From Bolinopsis microptera (lineage: Eukaryota; Ctenophora; Tentaculata; Lobata; Bolinopsidae), in assembly GCF_026151205.1 (NCBI RefSeq), contig NC_087078.1, positions 9,998,675 to 10,062,674 of the forward strand: a stretch of 64,000 bases of DNA, written 5' to 3'. The stretch's first letter is position 1. Each line of letters begins with the position of its first letter. Of the stretch, positions 1 through 12,681 are shown piece after piece. The notes beneath the pieces are model-generated. The model made no database searches and was not told where the DNA came from. It was given only the letters and a program-made list of their open reading frames with translations. A program made the position numbers and the translations under genes.

Positions 1-628
1 ATAAGAACCATTGTGATTATCTGAAACATGACGGGTCAATCATAGAAATCTTTTACTGAGTAAAATATGGCGATTAGAATACCAATAACGAAAAAAATAT
101 TAAATAATGGTCGTGATTTATGTGTCATAATGGATCCTGAGTCCCGACTTATATTTGATTAGCTAATATTTTGACAGATTACGTTAACTAGCAGGAACCC
201 GTCTAACCCTAAAGTGGTGTCAAGACTCAAGAGACTAAAATAATTATTACCTATTTAATTCGTGTTTTTGACACCACTTGGGGGTCCAAATTTTGGGCTC
301 TAAAACTCCTATTTCTTGGCCAATTTTTTATTTTTTCATGCTGATTTGAATGCCATTAAAGCATTTGACCCAGTCAAAAAAGTTTCAGTTGTATATCTTT
401 TACGGTTTTTGCGGAAAGTCGTGTTAAAGTTGATGCCGTGGTGTCAGTAAAATGGCACGGATAAATAAATATATATATATCGTCTCGCTTTATATATAGT
501 AAGATGTAATAAGAAGTGTTGTGAAACACTTTCAGATATCGAATTGAAAGTGTTTGGTGTTAATTTTAGAAACAGGACAAGGAAGACTTGGAGTGGTCGA
601 TCATAAGAATAACTAACTAGATAAATTG

Positions 629-683
629 TATATTTAGTAACACTGATAACAATTTGAAATTGTTATCAGTGTTACTAAATATA
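629..683. repeat. Perfect 27-bp-arm hairpin
   Basis: Arms 629-655 and 657-683 are exact reverse complements around a single G at 656. The arm contains TTAGTAACACTGATAAC. It lies inside the long-TIR element and has no T-run or coding context, so it is most likely a small foldback insertion rather than a terminator. Confidence 0.8.
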
Positions 684-2710
684 CCAATGAACATGTATCT
701 TAAGTCAGGGCTTATGTGACAATTTCAGATAAGTCTGAGCTTCTGTGTTAAAAGCAAATCTTACTGGAATCACGAACTTTCCTTGTATCAATTAGGCTCA
801 TCAAAAAGTATCGATCAGAGGTCACAGCGTATCACGTATGAGCCATTTTCAGCAGAAATCCCGAACTAGACAAATGGCAATTAGCCCTATCAAAAACATC
901 TATCGAAGGTCAGGTCTTTTGACTCATCCGACCCCCGGTCAGCACCCGACCGGGAGTCAGATCCTGGGTGGCGCTGGGGATTTTACTTTTCTATTCAAAA
1001 GTGTGTATGTAAATTTGTTGGTCCGGGTCGTGGCTGGCTCCAGACGGTCTCTGCTTATATTTGGGAACCCAAAAGTGCGACTAAACACCAATATATCTTA
1101 TCTTTAAGTGTCAACCCACTAATATATGGGTTCGTAGTATAAACGCAGATTGATGACTCAGGTTGGTCTAAAATCATAAGAGTAGTAATTAGTATGAAGG
1201 TATCTGGTATTGGCACCTTGCCAATGTTGGCACCTTGCCAATGGCTAATTGATACACGGTCTTCTTTTGTGGACGGTGGTGGCCAGATAAGTTTATAGAT
1301 TCCAATAAAATTGAGGGTGAATTCTGCATTATTTCTGTGAGAAAGGTTGCGGGACGAACGACCTAAAGACAGCTACATACCAGAGAGTTCACTCTGGCCA
1401 CTTACTTGGGAGTTCATCTTGACGTGCTAACATTCCTGTGCTAAATTTCCTTACTTTACGATTACAAAAACACGCAAAACAAAATCCTTGGTGTATCACT
1501 TAAATATTTCCAGTACCCCCTCCAGTTTCCTAATTGATTGCGTGAAGTCCGTACTTCATAGCAACTTCTTGGCGCTATATTTGGAAAGATTTGTAAATTT
1601 GAAAGTTGCTCAGTCTTTGCTAGTGCGAAAAGATAAAACTAACACTGCTATTAAATCAACAAATCTGAAACCAAACTCGCATCTTCTAAAACTAATTCTT
1701 TGTGCATTCCACAACGCGAACTTGCCTTATGGCTTATTCTGCGCGGTCAATTTTGTTTGTCATGTTATTGTGCCACCTGATTGTGGTATGCAAGTTTAAA
1801 CTAAAGAAGATTGTAATCTAAGAATCCATCTAACAAGTCCGCACCGTGGATTGAACTTACTGATCTGTACCGAGACACATTTTATTATGTAAATATGACT
1901 CAGTACGTTTATACGACTGTTTATTGAAACTAACAGGTTATTTGGAAATTAACTGCAAAAAACGTGTTATAACAATATGTAAATACCGATGGCATATTCT
2001 ATATTGTGAATATTATGTGCATATTATGCTGTTACTTTATTATAGTAAATTAGTAATTACCCTGTCTTGATAAGCTGTCTAGGTTTCTTTTGCTTGTATT
2101 AACACAATTTATTGTCGCATAAAAGTAGGTGGGGAGCATAAACTAACAGAATTTTAAGCGGATAGTTATATAAAGTGTTACGTTATTTAAAGTGTTAAGT
2201 TGTAAAGTGTTAAGTACAGACTTAGAATGATTCTCTACCCTAGCCTTACGGCAAACTTATAAAACTTATAAGCTTCTCATAAAATTCAATTCAAAATTAA
2301 AACCTAGACACATTACTGTCCTTCCCGTTTCTGTCTGACAGTTTCAGGACTTCTCGCAATTTTAACTGAGACTAATTTTAGGGAGAGTAATTATTCTATT
2401 TAGGGCTATGCATTTGTCTTATCGATGAATCCTTTTTGATCTTTGTCGTATAAATTGGATTCCTGAATTTTTTAGTTTATAGTGCCGATAAAAATATCAT
2501 TTCACCGACTTACCGAATATCGTGAATCGGAATTGTTCGGAAATCTAAGGCAAATAACTATAAGAACCTACAAATTGGAATGTTCCGAACAATAGTAGAA
2601 ATAGAATCCTAAATGATTTTATCTCGAATCTGAACTCTAGCCACGATTTCAAGATAAATGTGGAAACTACCGTGTAATTCCGCAGAGACTCCAATTGGTT
2701 TCTTTCTAGA

Positions 2711-2743
2711 TTCTAATGAGATTCTAATGAGATTCTAATGAGC
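2711..2743. repeat. 11-bp tandem repeat x3
   Basis: Three exact copies of GATTCTAATGA stand head to tail in otherwise unannotated AT-rich sequence inside the long-TIR element. Confidence 0.85.
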
Positions 2744-4253
2744 GTTTAGTTTGATAGATTGTAATTCTGGAATGAAATAATTATGATTATTGAGGTTATA
2801 GCAACGAATAGCATAATCATGTTATTTTAATTATGAAATAGCATTTGTCGCTGGTATTTCTGCTGCTGTAATCGTTGAAATGTACGAAAAACATCCAAAT
2901 CAATGCTAGCATATTAACAAAACTCTTGACTTGAACCTAATCTTGAAGTTAATTACTTACCAACAATAAATGTCGATGGGAAATACTTAACAATTCTTAA
3001 CAATTCTTAAGGCTAAGAGTAAACGGCTGACAAAGTTAACTTAGATTTTAGATAATAAGCTTTATTAGGAAAGAATATTGTCGTAGATATTTAAATAGTA
3101 AAATCAACCGAATAAACTCTCATTATATTGCAACCAATAACAAAGCAGGCTGTAAATTGGTCTTTGAAGCTTTCAATGTTATACCAAATCCCTACCATAA
3201 TGACATAGCATTAGATCGAATACTATAGCACAGTTTCTCACGGCCTCGTCCGGATCAACAAAAAAACTGTAACAGTAAAATTTTGCAACTTAACTTTTAA
3301 TCAACAAAAAAAACTGTAACAGTAAACATTTGGTAAAGATATGCAACTTGTCTTCTTTTATCTTATCTGGTATCGCGCCGACAGCCATATTGCACTAATC
3401 ATTTCAGCTGGAAATCCGGCTTTCGACCAGACTTGAAACACGAGCTATAAGTCTTAAAAATACGGTTTAAAAATTAAGAATACACCATTTCTCTGGAGAT
3501 TTGGTATAATAAGACTAAGCGTCGTATCTCATATGTTCGGAGCTACTTTGTCGTAAAGCTCCCTCATGCTCAGTGGTTCCTTATATACTAAGATAAGGCG
3601 TTTCCGAGAATCTTGATGATAATTTATCTTTTAAAAATGATCTAATAGTTAATAGAGAAATTATTGATAAAAGGCTTTTCTGTAGAAGATGCTTAGCTTA
3701 GTAGTCAAGCTAACTCACTATCTCTAATAATGAAACTAAAATTCATCTTATCTTCCTCATGATCGTTAGATTTATCCTCCATTTTAATTATATTATGATA
3801 TAATTATATGAAGTTAATATTAGAAGATAATATAATCATAATAATATAATACAATCATAATATATTTTATATAATGATAATAATACATTTTATAATCATA
3901 ATTCAAATATATAATTACATATCAGATAAAGTTATATCTTACTATATATAGAGCGAGAAGATATATATCTATCCGTACCATTTTACTGACACCACGGCAT
4001 CAACTTTAACACGACTTTCCGCAAAAGCCGTAAAAGATATGAAACTTAAACTTTTTTGACTGGTTCAAATGCTTTAATGGTCTTCAGATCAGCATGAAAT
4101 AATAAAAAATAGGCCAAGGAATAAGAATTTTTGGGCCAAAAATTTGGATCCCCAGGTGGTGTAAAAAAACCGAATTAAATAGGTAATAATCATTTTAGTC
4201 TCTTGAGTCTTGACACCACTTAAGGGTTAGACGGGTTCCTGCTAGTTAGTTCT

Positions 4254-5495
4254 AATAATATCTTAACTCTAATAACAACTTAAAGTGAACACCTCTAAGA
4301 GACCTGGTCCCCATACCATTGGAACCATGGCCCCGGCCCTTAAAGCTTTAAATGGCTTCGCAGTCAAGATATATCTACTCATCCTGATTTATGAAGCCCA
4401 GCTGAATCTGGCTTCACTTAAACTCTTATAGCTTAATAGTTGTTGAAAGTTGCAAGGTATCAATTCCCAGGGCACTGCACAAAAATTACCCAAAAAAGGT
4501 CCGAATTAAAATAAAAAAGCCTCAAAGTTAAAATGACCAGAAAAACCATGACCAGAAAAACTTCCATGACGTTTTACCAATCATCACCTCCAACATTTAA
4601 ACTCTACTGCTAGTGCTGACACCCTATCACTGGAACTGTGTATTCTGCTAATTACTGATGATCTGAGCTTGAGGTGTAGTCCAGTGCGCGTCTTTGGAGC
4701 GCGACTGAATACTATTAGTATTGGAGCTGTCAACAGATCAACAGATCATGATAATTATATTTGTATGTTGATATGTAAATAATAATGATATGGTGATAAC
4801 ATTTGGATTTAAATAATATTCAGTGATAAATGGTAATATTTAAAATATGTATAATATTGATGATTTATGAATAATGACAATATTTGGATTCAAAAGTGAG
4901 ACTAATAGTGTCACAGTGAATGGCTGTTAACGTTTCTATTGCCAGTGTCAAAAAGTTTAATTTATACGAACATCACATTTTCTTATTTTGATTCGATGAT
5001 AATTAAAAATTCAGTGATGATTTTAAAAGATTCCAGGAAACATAATTTCATATAATACCAAAATATTTAAATAAAAGACACAAACCCAAAATGATAGAAC
5101 ATATCTTTTGAAATTAACAGCATCCAGGGTCCCAGACACGATAAAAAACCAGTTTCTGCTAATTTAACCTAATACAACGGTAGCCAACTGTCAAAAACAA
5201 AGCCGAAATAACGGAATATGCTCCAATAACCGCATACATATCCCATATCCCCAATTACAGCATCCGAAAGGACATATTATATTTAAAACATAAAAGACAT
5301 ACTAATTATGATCGTTTATAAAACATTTATCTATAAACTTAAATTTGTGACGTCAAGGTAACATTTTGTTGGGAGCATCACGGTTCCCAAAAACTTACAG
5401 TATTTATCCATTTAACGGCTAACTAAGGACATGGTAACTTCCTAAGACCCAACTATCCTCAACTTGTGCTTCTGTGTTTACATCTTATAACTTAG
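4254..5495. other. AT-rich intergenic stretch, nothing recognised
   Basis: No frame longer than about 60 codons, no clear inverted ends and no RNA gene were seen. The sequence is AT-rich with several ATAAT runs. Confidence 0.5.
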
Positions 5496-5499
5496 TAAC

Positions 5500-5598
5500 T
5501 GGTAACTATAGTAACTATAGTAACTATAGTAACTATAGTAACTATAGTAACTATAGTAACTATAGTAACTATAGTAACTATAGTAACTATAGTAACTT
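5500..5598. repeat. 9-bp minisatellite (GTAACTATA)n
   Basis: About ten near-perfect copies of GTAACTATA. It is one of several short minisatellites in the window built on a GTAAC core (compare 8.46, 12.35, 27.06 and 28.24 kb). Confidence 0.9.
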
Positions 5599-5921
5599 CC
5601 TAGATACTATAGTAACTAACTAGTAACTACTATAGCACTATAAGTTTACTGGTTTGGTGCCCAATTAAAGGTAGCTTGCTATTTATCTTATTAACCTCCC
5701 AACTCACAAGGGTACATTACATTATATAATTATATTCATAAGACCAATTATTGTTATTAGTTAATATAGCCGGTCATTACTGACAATTAGCATGAAACAA
5801 CCATTATCTTACTATACGTCTTTCAGATAATAGCATTTATCATATTATAGAGACCGAAGGAACCATTCAAATGATACCGCGGAATGTAACGCTTAGGACA
5901 ACTTTTAATCATGCCACTTGC

Positions 5922-6124
5922 CAGTGGCGTAACGTTGCCTGTTGGCGCCCCCGCCGAAAAAGCACCCCCCCCCCCTGTTGGCGCCCCCCTCCATTTTGGC
6001 ACCCCTCCCTAAAATCGAACAAATAACTGATTTGAAATCAGATGATTTTAGAGGATACGCCGGTAAAATCTTGCAGCCCCCCCCCCCCCCCCCCCCCCGG
6101 TCAGCGGGCCCTTCGTTACGCCAA
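5922..6124. mobile_element. hAT-like MITE remnant with poly-C tract
   Basis: The left end CAGTGGCGTAACG mirrors CGTTACGCCA at the right end, an end sequence common in hAT-family miniature elements. The interior is C-rich (GGCGCCCCC and a long C run), so the short proline-rich frame across it is low complexity and not a gene. A clear 8-bp target duplication is not visible. Confidence 0.5.
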
Positions 6125-6129
6125 GCACA

Positions 6130-6960
6130 GGTAAATGAACCTGTTTCAGTTCAGTGCAGAGATGAACTGTTTCAGCTCTTGATGCGGAACAGTGAAAAAA
6201 TGCAGAGAATTCAGTGATTCACAGAGGAGTGATCACCGATCGGAAATCTTTTGTATTGACTTTACAAGCCTCAATTTGTAACACATAAGTGTTACAGACT
6301 ACAGTTGCTCGGCAACTTTCTGGCTATAAACGATTAATAGATAGTAAATATTGCCTGTAAATGTGTGTTATACTAAGATTGTGGAGTCGGTGTAATTCTC
6401 AGTCAAGCTGAGAACCTGTCCTGAAACAAAAGAAAATAGAATAATGAGATGTAATGGTACGTTTTTAATTTCCCTGAAGGAAGTCAGACGGAACAAAATA
6501 TGTTGGTAGAATTGATCACATTTAAAAATTACCAACTTTTTATAAACAATATTTTTGAAAGAAAACATGTTACTTATTAAGTTATTGTGATTTAAAAACA
6601 GTCAAATGCCGGACAATAAATAGGCAAATCTTCCTGTAGCACCACAGGGTAATATCTATTAAATCTTATCATGTAGTGATATTAATGTACCACAAATTAG
6701 CGATAACGCGTGAAACTAACGGTAGTTACCCTACTTAAATGAGAGATAGTGAGAAACCTGGCTAGACACTGTCAATATCACACCAAAAATAACTCATTTT
6801 TAGAATTTGCCTCAAATCTACGTCAAATTTACCAAGATCATGATTAAAATTGTGATAAGACCATGATTTTAACGCTAGTTGAATACATCAGTGGCTATAT
6901 CCCTTTCAATAATGTCAGGCAGAGTCGCAGACCCGGGGTTCTGGTTTCAGCTGACCAATA
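6130..6960. other. Intergenic stretch, nothing recognised
   Basis: Short frames only (under 70 codons). A weak duplicated phrase around TGAACTGTTTCAG occurs at 6130-6180. No RNA or transposon ends were seen. Confidence 0.4.
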
Positions 6961-6968
6961 ATATTGCA

Positions 6969-7060
6969 ATGCTCGCGCTGCATGTGCTTGCGCTGCACGT
7001 GCTTGCGCTGCACGTGCTTGCGCTGCACGTGCTCGCGCGGCACGTGCTACACGTGCTACA
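6969..7060. repeat. 15-bp minisatellite (GCGCTGCACGTGCTT)n
   Basis: About five copies of a 15-bp unit, decaying at the right into GCACGTGCTAC. Because 15 is a multiple of three it reads as an open repeat of about five residues, but the flanks are not coding. Each unit contains the E-box-like hexamer CACGTG. Confidence 0.85.
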
Positions 7061-8459
7061 GTTGCTATGGAGTTACATGTTCACCCAATAAAAGTCGTCT
7101 TAAAAAATACTGCTGAACATGATCTTGACTCTGGACCATAAAGAGTACGTAACTAAAGGATCAGCGACATCTGTGTGTTCTGTACAGGTATAATACGCTA
7201 CGTTCTGGTACAGTGCTGTTGAGGATATGTGAATTATGTGCTAAACTATTGACTGAGATCACAAAATAGTTATCATATTTGGGTTCCATATTATCATGTT
7301 ATTATGGGAGGCATTTTAATTCACATAAAATAGAGGTGTTATCCGGTATTATGCCAACAGGTTGACTGTATCCTCTGTCGTAATAAGAAGCACCTGTTCA
7401 AAGACTTTCTGGTCGAATGATCCCTTTGTGAGCTCGCGCTTACTTTTCATCCTCGCATAATCTCCCATTAAGAACATTCATTTGAAGATTTTTCGTTCAG
7501 AGGAAGTCAGTAAAGTAAAAGAGGGAAAATGAATTAAGAAATTGTAACCACAAGTCTGCTCGCCCCACCCTTTTATAGCAACTGCATTCCCACTGCATGC
7601 ACTATTTTTCTTAAAAATTTCAACAATTTCCAAGAAAACTGTGCAGTGAGACAATAACGTAGAACAGCTGCGAGAGAGCCATTAAAAATTGTTTACGACT
7701 TGTCTCTAACCCTAAAAGCCTAAATTACTTGAAAACACTTAAGAAAATATCATGGTAACCAAAAACGTAAACTGGAGCCCTTTTATTGAAGATCCATTCA
7801 TTTTTTATTTATAGATTCACTTATGCCCCTTAAACTTTAATGTTTGGGGTTTGAAAAACTTGGGATACATGCGTCACGCAAGCATAGCACTTGCTCTTAT
7901 AAAAGAATTTCTCAGAAAATTGAATATTCTTCAATGATCGGTTGGTTACGAACACGTCACAGTAGAGCGTCTTTAAGTGGCCACGTACAATACTTTTAAT
8001 GGAAAATAACTAAAAATACAAGCTGGACCATCCCACCCATTGTGCATGGGTAAGTAACTTTTATAAGGTGTGTCAACCGTGTGCTAAGCCTGTGTGATAA
8101 GAATGATAATAATGATGTAAAAATATAGCACGATATACCAATCTGTTGATACACGTTGTAAACCCAGATTGTGACCAGATTGTGACTACGGGAGAACTTA
8201 AGTTCCAATACTAATAACTACAAGCTGGACCAATATCCCGCCCTACAACTTTAATGAACCACATGTGCAAAGTACTCTTTTAACTGTGTTAAGTATCCGT
8301 TGATAGACTACCAAATTGCCGAGCAAACTGACGTACCAACCTTGCTGTAACCCTACGTACCTCAGTACCTCTATATTAATATCCTAATCTGGTAATATTG
8401 AGAATTTATTGTATCATTAGAAAATCGGACAATATCGATAGCATTAACTGGACTGTCGC

Positions 8460-8562
8460 AGTAACCACGTACAGTAACCACATTAACCACAGTAACCACG
8501 TACAGTAACCACGTACAGTAACCACAGTAACCACAGTAACCACAGTAACCACGTACGTATTT
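8460..8562. repeat. GTAACCAC minisatellite
   Basis: Alternating AGTAACCAC and GTAACCACGTAC units, about nine copies with variable spacing. The minus-strand frame across it is simply the repeat read as Y-C-G-Y and is not treated as a gene. Confidence 0.85.
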
Positions 8563-8947
8563 ATTTTGCAAACCGGGACGGTGCCCTGGTTTTAATCAAG
8601 ACTAATAAACTGAAAAACGAATAAAAACAATCCCTCGTTAGGGCACTGCACTGTGTAGATCAACGCGTTACAACAGAGATAAACCTCATCTGAAAAATAT
8701 TGCAAAGATTTTTTGTGTGCTCCAATGGCCAGATAACATAACTCAACATATCACTTGAGCACAATGAGACAAGTCTCCATCCTCTTCAAATATTTATGTC
8801 CCTAATACTCTAATAGCAAAATATGAAATTGTGAAACCGCACTCATTTCACTGCTTTGTCTTCGGTATAAATTGTCCCTCATTTGATGTAGTAGTGCTTG
8901 TCTGGCTCAGTATTCTTCTTCTTGTAGGTTCTCAACAAGAAGTCTAT

Positions 8948-9072
8948 CTTTAACTCTATCCTCCATTGCAATGAGCGGTCTAGACTAACAAAGACTGAGC
9001 TAAACTTCTTCTTAACTCTATCCTCCATTGCAATGAGCGGTCTAGACTAAAAAAGACTGAGCTAAACTTCTT
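8948..9072. repeat. 62-bp tandem duplication
   Basis: Two near-identical copies at a 62-bp period. Both contain AACTCTATCCTCCATTGCAA and TAGACTAA-AAAGACTGAGC. Confidence 0.85.
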
Positions 9073-9108
9073 CGACTGTCTTCGTTAAAAAAATCCTCGC
9101 TAGTTTCT

Positions 9109-9360
9109 TCAGGCAAGCCAAAAACCATGCTGTTCTTGCTTTGATCCCCTCCCTGCAATGTCTCCGGGGTAACTAGAGTCTGGACTTTCAGGTTGACGGA
9201 CAATTACGTTTTCCTGGACCGTGTCGCTGTACGATTGTATCTGATTCTCAACTGTGTCCTTTACAGCAGTATGCACTGCCTGTAACTGTTTCTCCTTGCA
9301 TTCGATTATTGTTTCCTGTATTTTTGAAACTGAAAGATTACATTGGCCTTTCGACAACAT
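9109..9360 (-). pseudogene. Possible retroelement ORF1-like remnant
   Basis: The minus strand encodes about 83 residues from an ATG near 9360. A Lys/Gln/Glu-rich, probably coiled-coil segment is followed by a SYSDTVQENV phrase that reminds me of the end of non-LTR retrotransposon ORF1 proteins. Its last residues (HGFWL) and the DNA beneath them match the edge of the ~2-kb repeat at 40.15 kb, so it abuts another repeat. Similarity to ORF1 is an impression only; it could be non-coding. Confidence 0.2.
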
Positions 9361-10549
9361 CAAAGCTGGTAGCCATCAATTAGTACTTGAAGAACTTCTA
9401 GATAAAAACAATGAATATTACAAGCAAGACGATCCCCCGCCTTTTGCGTTAATGGACCGCACGTGCATGAGGTATGCCAGCTGTTAACCGTGTGTTAACT
9501 ATAAGTACGTGTGTCAATCGACTACCAAATTGCTCACGTACCTGGATGTTAATATCTCTAATATATTATTCCAAATATCACTAATATATTCCCAATTATC
9601 AGTAAATATTTAGGATACCGTGCATATCATTACCATCAGAACTTTAGAACTAGAAGGTCTGACGCGCTCGGCCTATCTCTTTGCCATATCTGCATGCTTA
9701 TAATACTATAATACCTCCGCTTCTGAGTGCCCAGCGCGAAAGCGGCCGCATTTCTTGTCTGCAAAAAAGTCTCAACAATTTCCGAGAAAACTGCAGCAAG
9801 ACATTGAAGCAACCAAATACATATATTAATCTACTGGTTACCCTCATTACCCTTATCTACTGTATCAAAGTCAACATAGTCTCCACCTCAGAAGTCTCAG
9901 AGCTGTTAGAATAAGACATGCCGGCTTCTTCAAGACAATTAATGAAACGTACAGACGAGAGGAGATGTTATGAAGGACCCCCCCCCCCCCCCCATATTAT
10001 TGATTAGTTAGTGACTAAAAATCCTGACAGAACAACGTTGAGTGTGTTATTTAAAAATAGGTTTTTAACAGAATGAAGACTGGCAGTTATTGATGATGCG
10101 TCTAATGTTTTTATCTAGAGGCATGCACGCCTTAAAAAATTCCCCTTCGGCTTCTAATATAAACGCTTGCCTTCGTTATCCGATATATTTGGATTGAAAT
10201 GTAGCCAAAACGTTTCTTATAAACGACATTATTTTTGGAAAATATTTACCGGCCACTTTAACCGATAGCACGGATTGCACGGTTGTGTGGATGCTGGGTA
10301 CTTAAGTGAACAAGGTTGTAAGCTGGATAGTCCCACCCTATAAGCTGGATAATCCCGCCCAGAACCGATCAGCCCACCATCTGATATCGTTTAACGCCCA
10401 TTGTGTTAATGGATCCATGTAATATATGGGGAATATCATGTGTTAAGTATCCTTTTAACGGTGATCGCGTTTGTAAACTATTGAATTGTCCCGACTGTAC
10501 CTAGCTAGATTCCCAATTAGTGGCCACAAACTCTGCTATTAATAACACC

Positions 10550-10951
10550 CTTAGTGGGTCAATACGTCAAAAAAGCTGACTTGGGTACGCGTACCACCAC
10601 AATTTCAGTCGGTACGCGCAAATACGGCAAAATACGCGCACCCGTACCCAGTGCAGATACGGGTACGCCAAAATTAAAAAGCAAACGAATTCACTTATCT
10701 CAGAGACAAAATAAAATACAATAGTAAATATTAAAAATGGAATTGAACAATTACACATCCGCAAAGATAACACAGTTCATCAAACAGTGTCATCAAAAGT
10801 AATTATAAAGTAAATTTAAATTTGAAAAATTCAAATTCACTTTTGAGTTTTCTGGTGCGGGTGCGTGTACGCACGTACCGCTATCGGGGCCAGAACTCGG
10901 TACGCGCGTACCCGTACCGCCGTACCGGCGAATACGTATTGACCAACTAAG
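10550..10951. mobile_element. 402-bp hAT-type MITE, 8-bp TSD ATAACACC
   Basis: The left end CTTAGTGGGTCAATACGT matches the reverse complement of the right end (CTTAGTTGGTCAATACGT). The element is flanked exactly by ATAACACC at 10542-10549 and 10952-10959, the 8-bp duplication expected of hAT transposition. The interior repeats GGTACGCG and AATACG motifs near both ends, probable subterminal binding motifs. It codes for nothing. The AATACG-CAAAATACGCGC motif recurs in the larger hAT at 21857-23496, so they may share a transposase. Confidence 0.85.
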
Positions 10952-11099
10952 ATAACACCGGTATTAATATGGGTAATCGGATCAAAGGTGGGCCATTAAT
11001 CAGTGTGCAAACGGTTGGGCCTATATCATAGCCATTTTTCTGTCTGAGATTTGTAACAGATTTATTTTCTGTATCTTCAGAAGGTCGAACAACATAATA

Positions 11100-11650
11100 A
11101 GCAGATTTTAAAGGGTCAGCCGTGAACATAAGATAAAGTGATAGGCAAAATGTAAACTGTTACGAGTATCTATAATATATATTATATGGGCACGTATGCT
11201 GTTTGTTGTAAAAAAACTTGTCTCTATTTGCATTGAAATTTGATAGGAAATGTTTAGGCTGCTTATACAAAAAATTTGCATAAATATGCATAAATTTACA
11301 AAAATTTGCCAGAAAACAGACAATAAAGCAACTTCATTGCAGCAATAGCACTTTTCCACTCAACTATAAAGTGACAACTGAAGATTAAAGCAGACAGGGG
11401 ATATAGAGAGAAACTGACACAAGATACCAACAAACTGATCTAGTAAGTGTAGTGCAGTAACACTGAGTGAGATATTGGAACTGACTGCTTGCCGCCAGTT
11501 TACCAAACTAATTGCCGCAGTCAACAGAAACATTAAAGCAGACAAGGGAACAGAAATACAGAGAAAATATAGGGGGATACGAAGAAACTGATGCATTAGA
11601 GGTGTACAAAAACAGATAGGTGTAAAAAAAGCAAGCAATAGAAGAAAGAG
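11100..11650. other. Unannotated stretch before the 54-bp array
   Basis: Two short minus-strand frames (83 and 92 codons) lie here but show no known domain and have skewed composition. The phrase TTAAAGCAGACA-GGGA occurs twice (about 11386 and 11534), suggesting an older duplication that may have seeded the adjacent array. Confidence 0.35.
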
Positions 11651-11652
11651 AG

Positions 11653-12137
11653 AGAGGTACTATAAGACTATACTAAGTGCGATATTGAAACAGAGGGACT
11701 AAAATTAGAGGTACTATAAGACTATACTAAGTGCGATATTGAAACAGAGGGACTAACATTAGAGGTACTATATAAAGACTATACTAAGTGCGATATTGAA
11801 ACAGAGGGACTAACATTAGAGGTACTATAAGACTATAATACATACTAAGTGCGATATTGAAACTGAGGGACTAACATTAGAGGTACTGTAAGACTATACT
11901 AAGTGCGATATTTAAACAGAGGGACTAACATTAGAGGTACTATAAGACTATACTAAGTGCGATATTGAAACAGAGGGACTAACATTAGAGGTACTATAAG
12001 ACTATACTAAGTGCGATATTGAAACAGAGGGACTAACATTAGAGGTACTATAAGACTATACTAAGTGCGATATTGAAACTGAGGGACTAAAATTAGAGGT
12101 GTACTGTAAGACTATACTAAGTGCGATATTGAAACTG
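11653..12137. repeat. 54-bp tandem array, ~9 copies
   Basis: The period is 54 bp, starting AGAGGTACTATAAGACTATA and ending GAGGGACTAACATT. Copies differ by a few substitutions and small insertions. No coding or splice signal was recognised in the unit. Confidence 0.95.
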
Positions 12138-12275
12138 CAACTGCAGCACACTTTATACTGTACCTGTAGACAGGCTGAAAATTAAGGGCTGTAAATCTAA
12201 CAATACTAATATGTAGTTGCAGTGTCATGTCTATTCAGTTTCATGTATATTCAGCACCGCGACAATCACAATCCA

Positions 12276-12492
12276 GATCCTGGGCCAGTCTTTAAGGCGA
12301 CAAAATAATGGAACAAACAAACTTCCTCCTTGTGTGCTCTGACGTTCAACACTTGGTAACCTGGCAACCTGGTAACCTGGTAACCTGGTTACCTGTTTAC
12401 CTGGTTACCTGGTTACCTGGGCCAGTCTTTAAGGCGACAAAATAATGGAACAAACAAACTTCCTCCTTTTGTGCTCTGACGTTCAACACTTG
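12276..12492. repeat. Duplicated exon-like segment around a GTAACCTG minisatellite
   Basis: About 75 bp containing GGCGACAAAATAATGGAACA occurs at 12278-12354 and again at 12416-12491, differing by one base. Between them lies an 8-bp array that runs as GTAACCTG and then GTTACCTG. The first copy ends CACTTG followed by GTAACC, donor-like; the second ends CACTTGCAG followed by CTGACT, acceptor-like. This is the same arrangement as at WDR13 exons C and D. Confidence 0.8.
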
Positions 12493-12636
12493 CAGCTGAC
12501 TGCTGAGTACGTGATTCTTGTAGTCTCCGTAGAAATTGGGCGTTTTTGTAACGAAGAGGTCGTTAGTCCCGTCTTGTTAGCCAGTATTTCCTATTTGAAT
12601 ATAATACTTGAAGAAGCAGCTAAAATTCAAATTTGA
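12445..12636 (+). CDS. Possible small gene or last exon, weak histone-fold (CENP-S-like) resemblance
   Basis: A 63-codon frame starts at ATG 12445 and ends TGA 12636, followed 40 bp later by AATAAA (12676-12681), so it looks like a genuine 3' end. The residues are mostly helical, with EYVILVVSVEIGRFCNEE followed by a segment with S..LLASISYL and EEAAK. By eye this spacing resembles helices 1 and 2 of the CENP-S (MHF1) histone fold, but helix 3 is absent and the match is weak. The first 16 codons are duplicated at 12308-12354, so the true start may be there with the minisatellite as an intron. Decayed copies occur at 13.65 and 14.35 kb. Function is not established. Confidence 0.25.
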   Translation: MEQTNFLLLCSDVQHLQLTAEYVILVVSVEIGRFCNEEVVSPVLLASISYLNIILEEAAKIQI

Positions 12637-12675
12637 CGTGTGAAAATGTACCTGTGGAGCTTCTTTGTGTTTTAA

Positions 12676-12681
12676 AATAAA
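12676..12681 (+). promoter_or_regulatory. AATAAA polyadenylation signal candidate
   Basis: Canonical hexamer followed by a T/GT-rich tract (GTTTTTTGTTTTTGTAG), 40 bp after the stop codon of the 63-codon frame. Confidence 0.45.

Larger units (their letters stand above)
183..4250. mobile_element. 4-kb element with ~320-bp terminal inverted repeats
   Basis: The segment at 187-509 reappears inverted at 3935-4247. Both outer ends read AACTAGCAGGAACCCGTC outward-in, and the arms stay alignable through about 310 bp with small differences. The 3.4 kb between them has no convincing transposase; its longest frame is about 100 codons (1488-1799) and resembles nothing I know. It is either a non-autonomous DNA transposon with long inverted ends or two inverted copies of one short element. 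No clean target-site duplication was identified. Confidence 0.6.
7540..10540. repeat. Old degenerate dispersed duplication
   Basis: A diverged block occurs around 8010, 8220, 9430 and 10330. Shared phrases include CAAGCTGGAC-ATCCCGCCC, TTAATGGACC, a TTAAGTATCC-type phrase and CTACCAAATTG. A linked phrase, CAACAATTTCC-AGAAAACTG, occurs at about 7625 and 9775. The copies look like decayed, partly tandem segmental duplications; no coding frame is preserved among them. Confidence 0.55.

Noticed and set aside
5942-6217. Proline-rich 91-codon frame
   Set aside because: Produced by poly-C tracts inside a MITE; the sequence before and after is transposon end.
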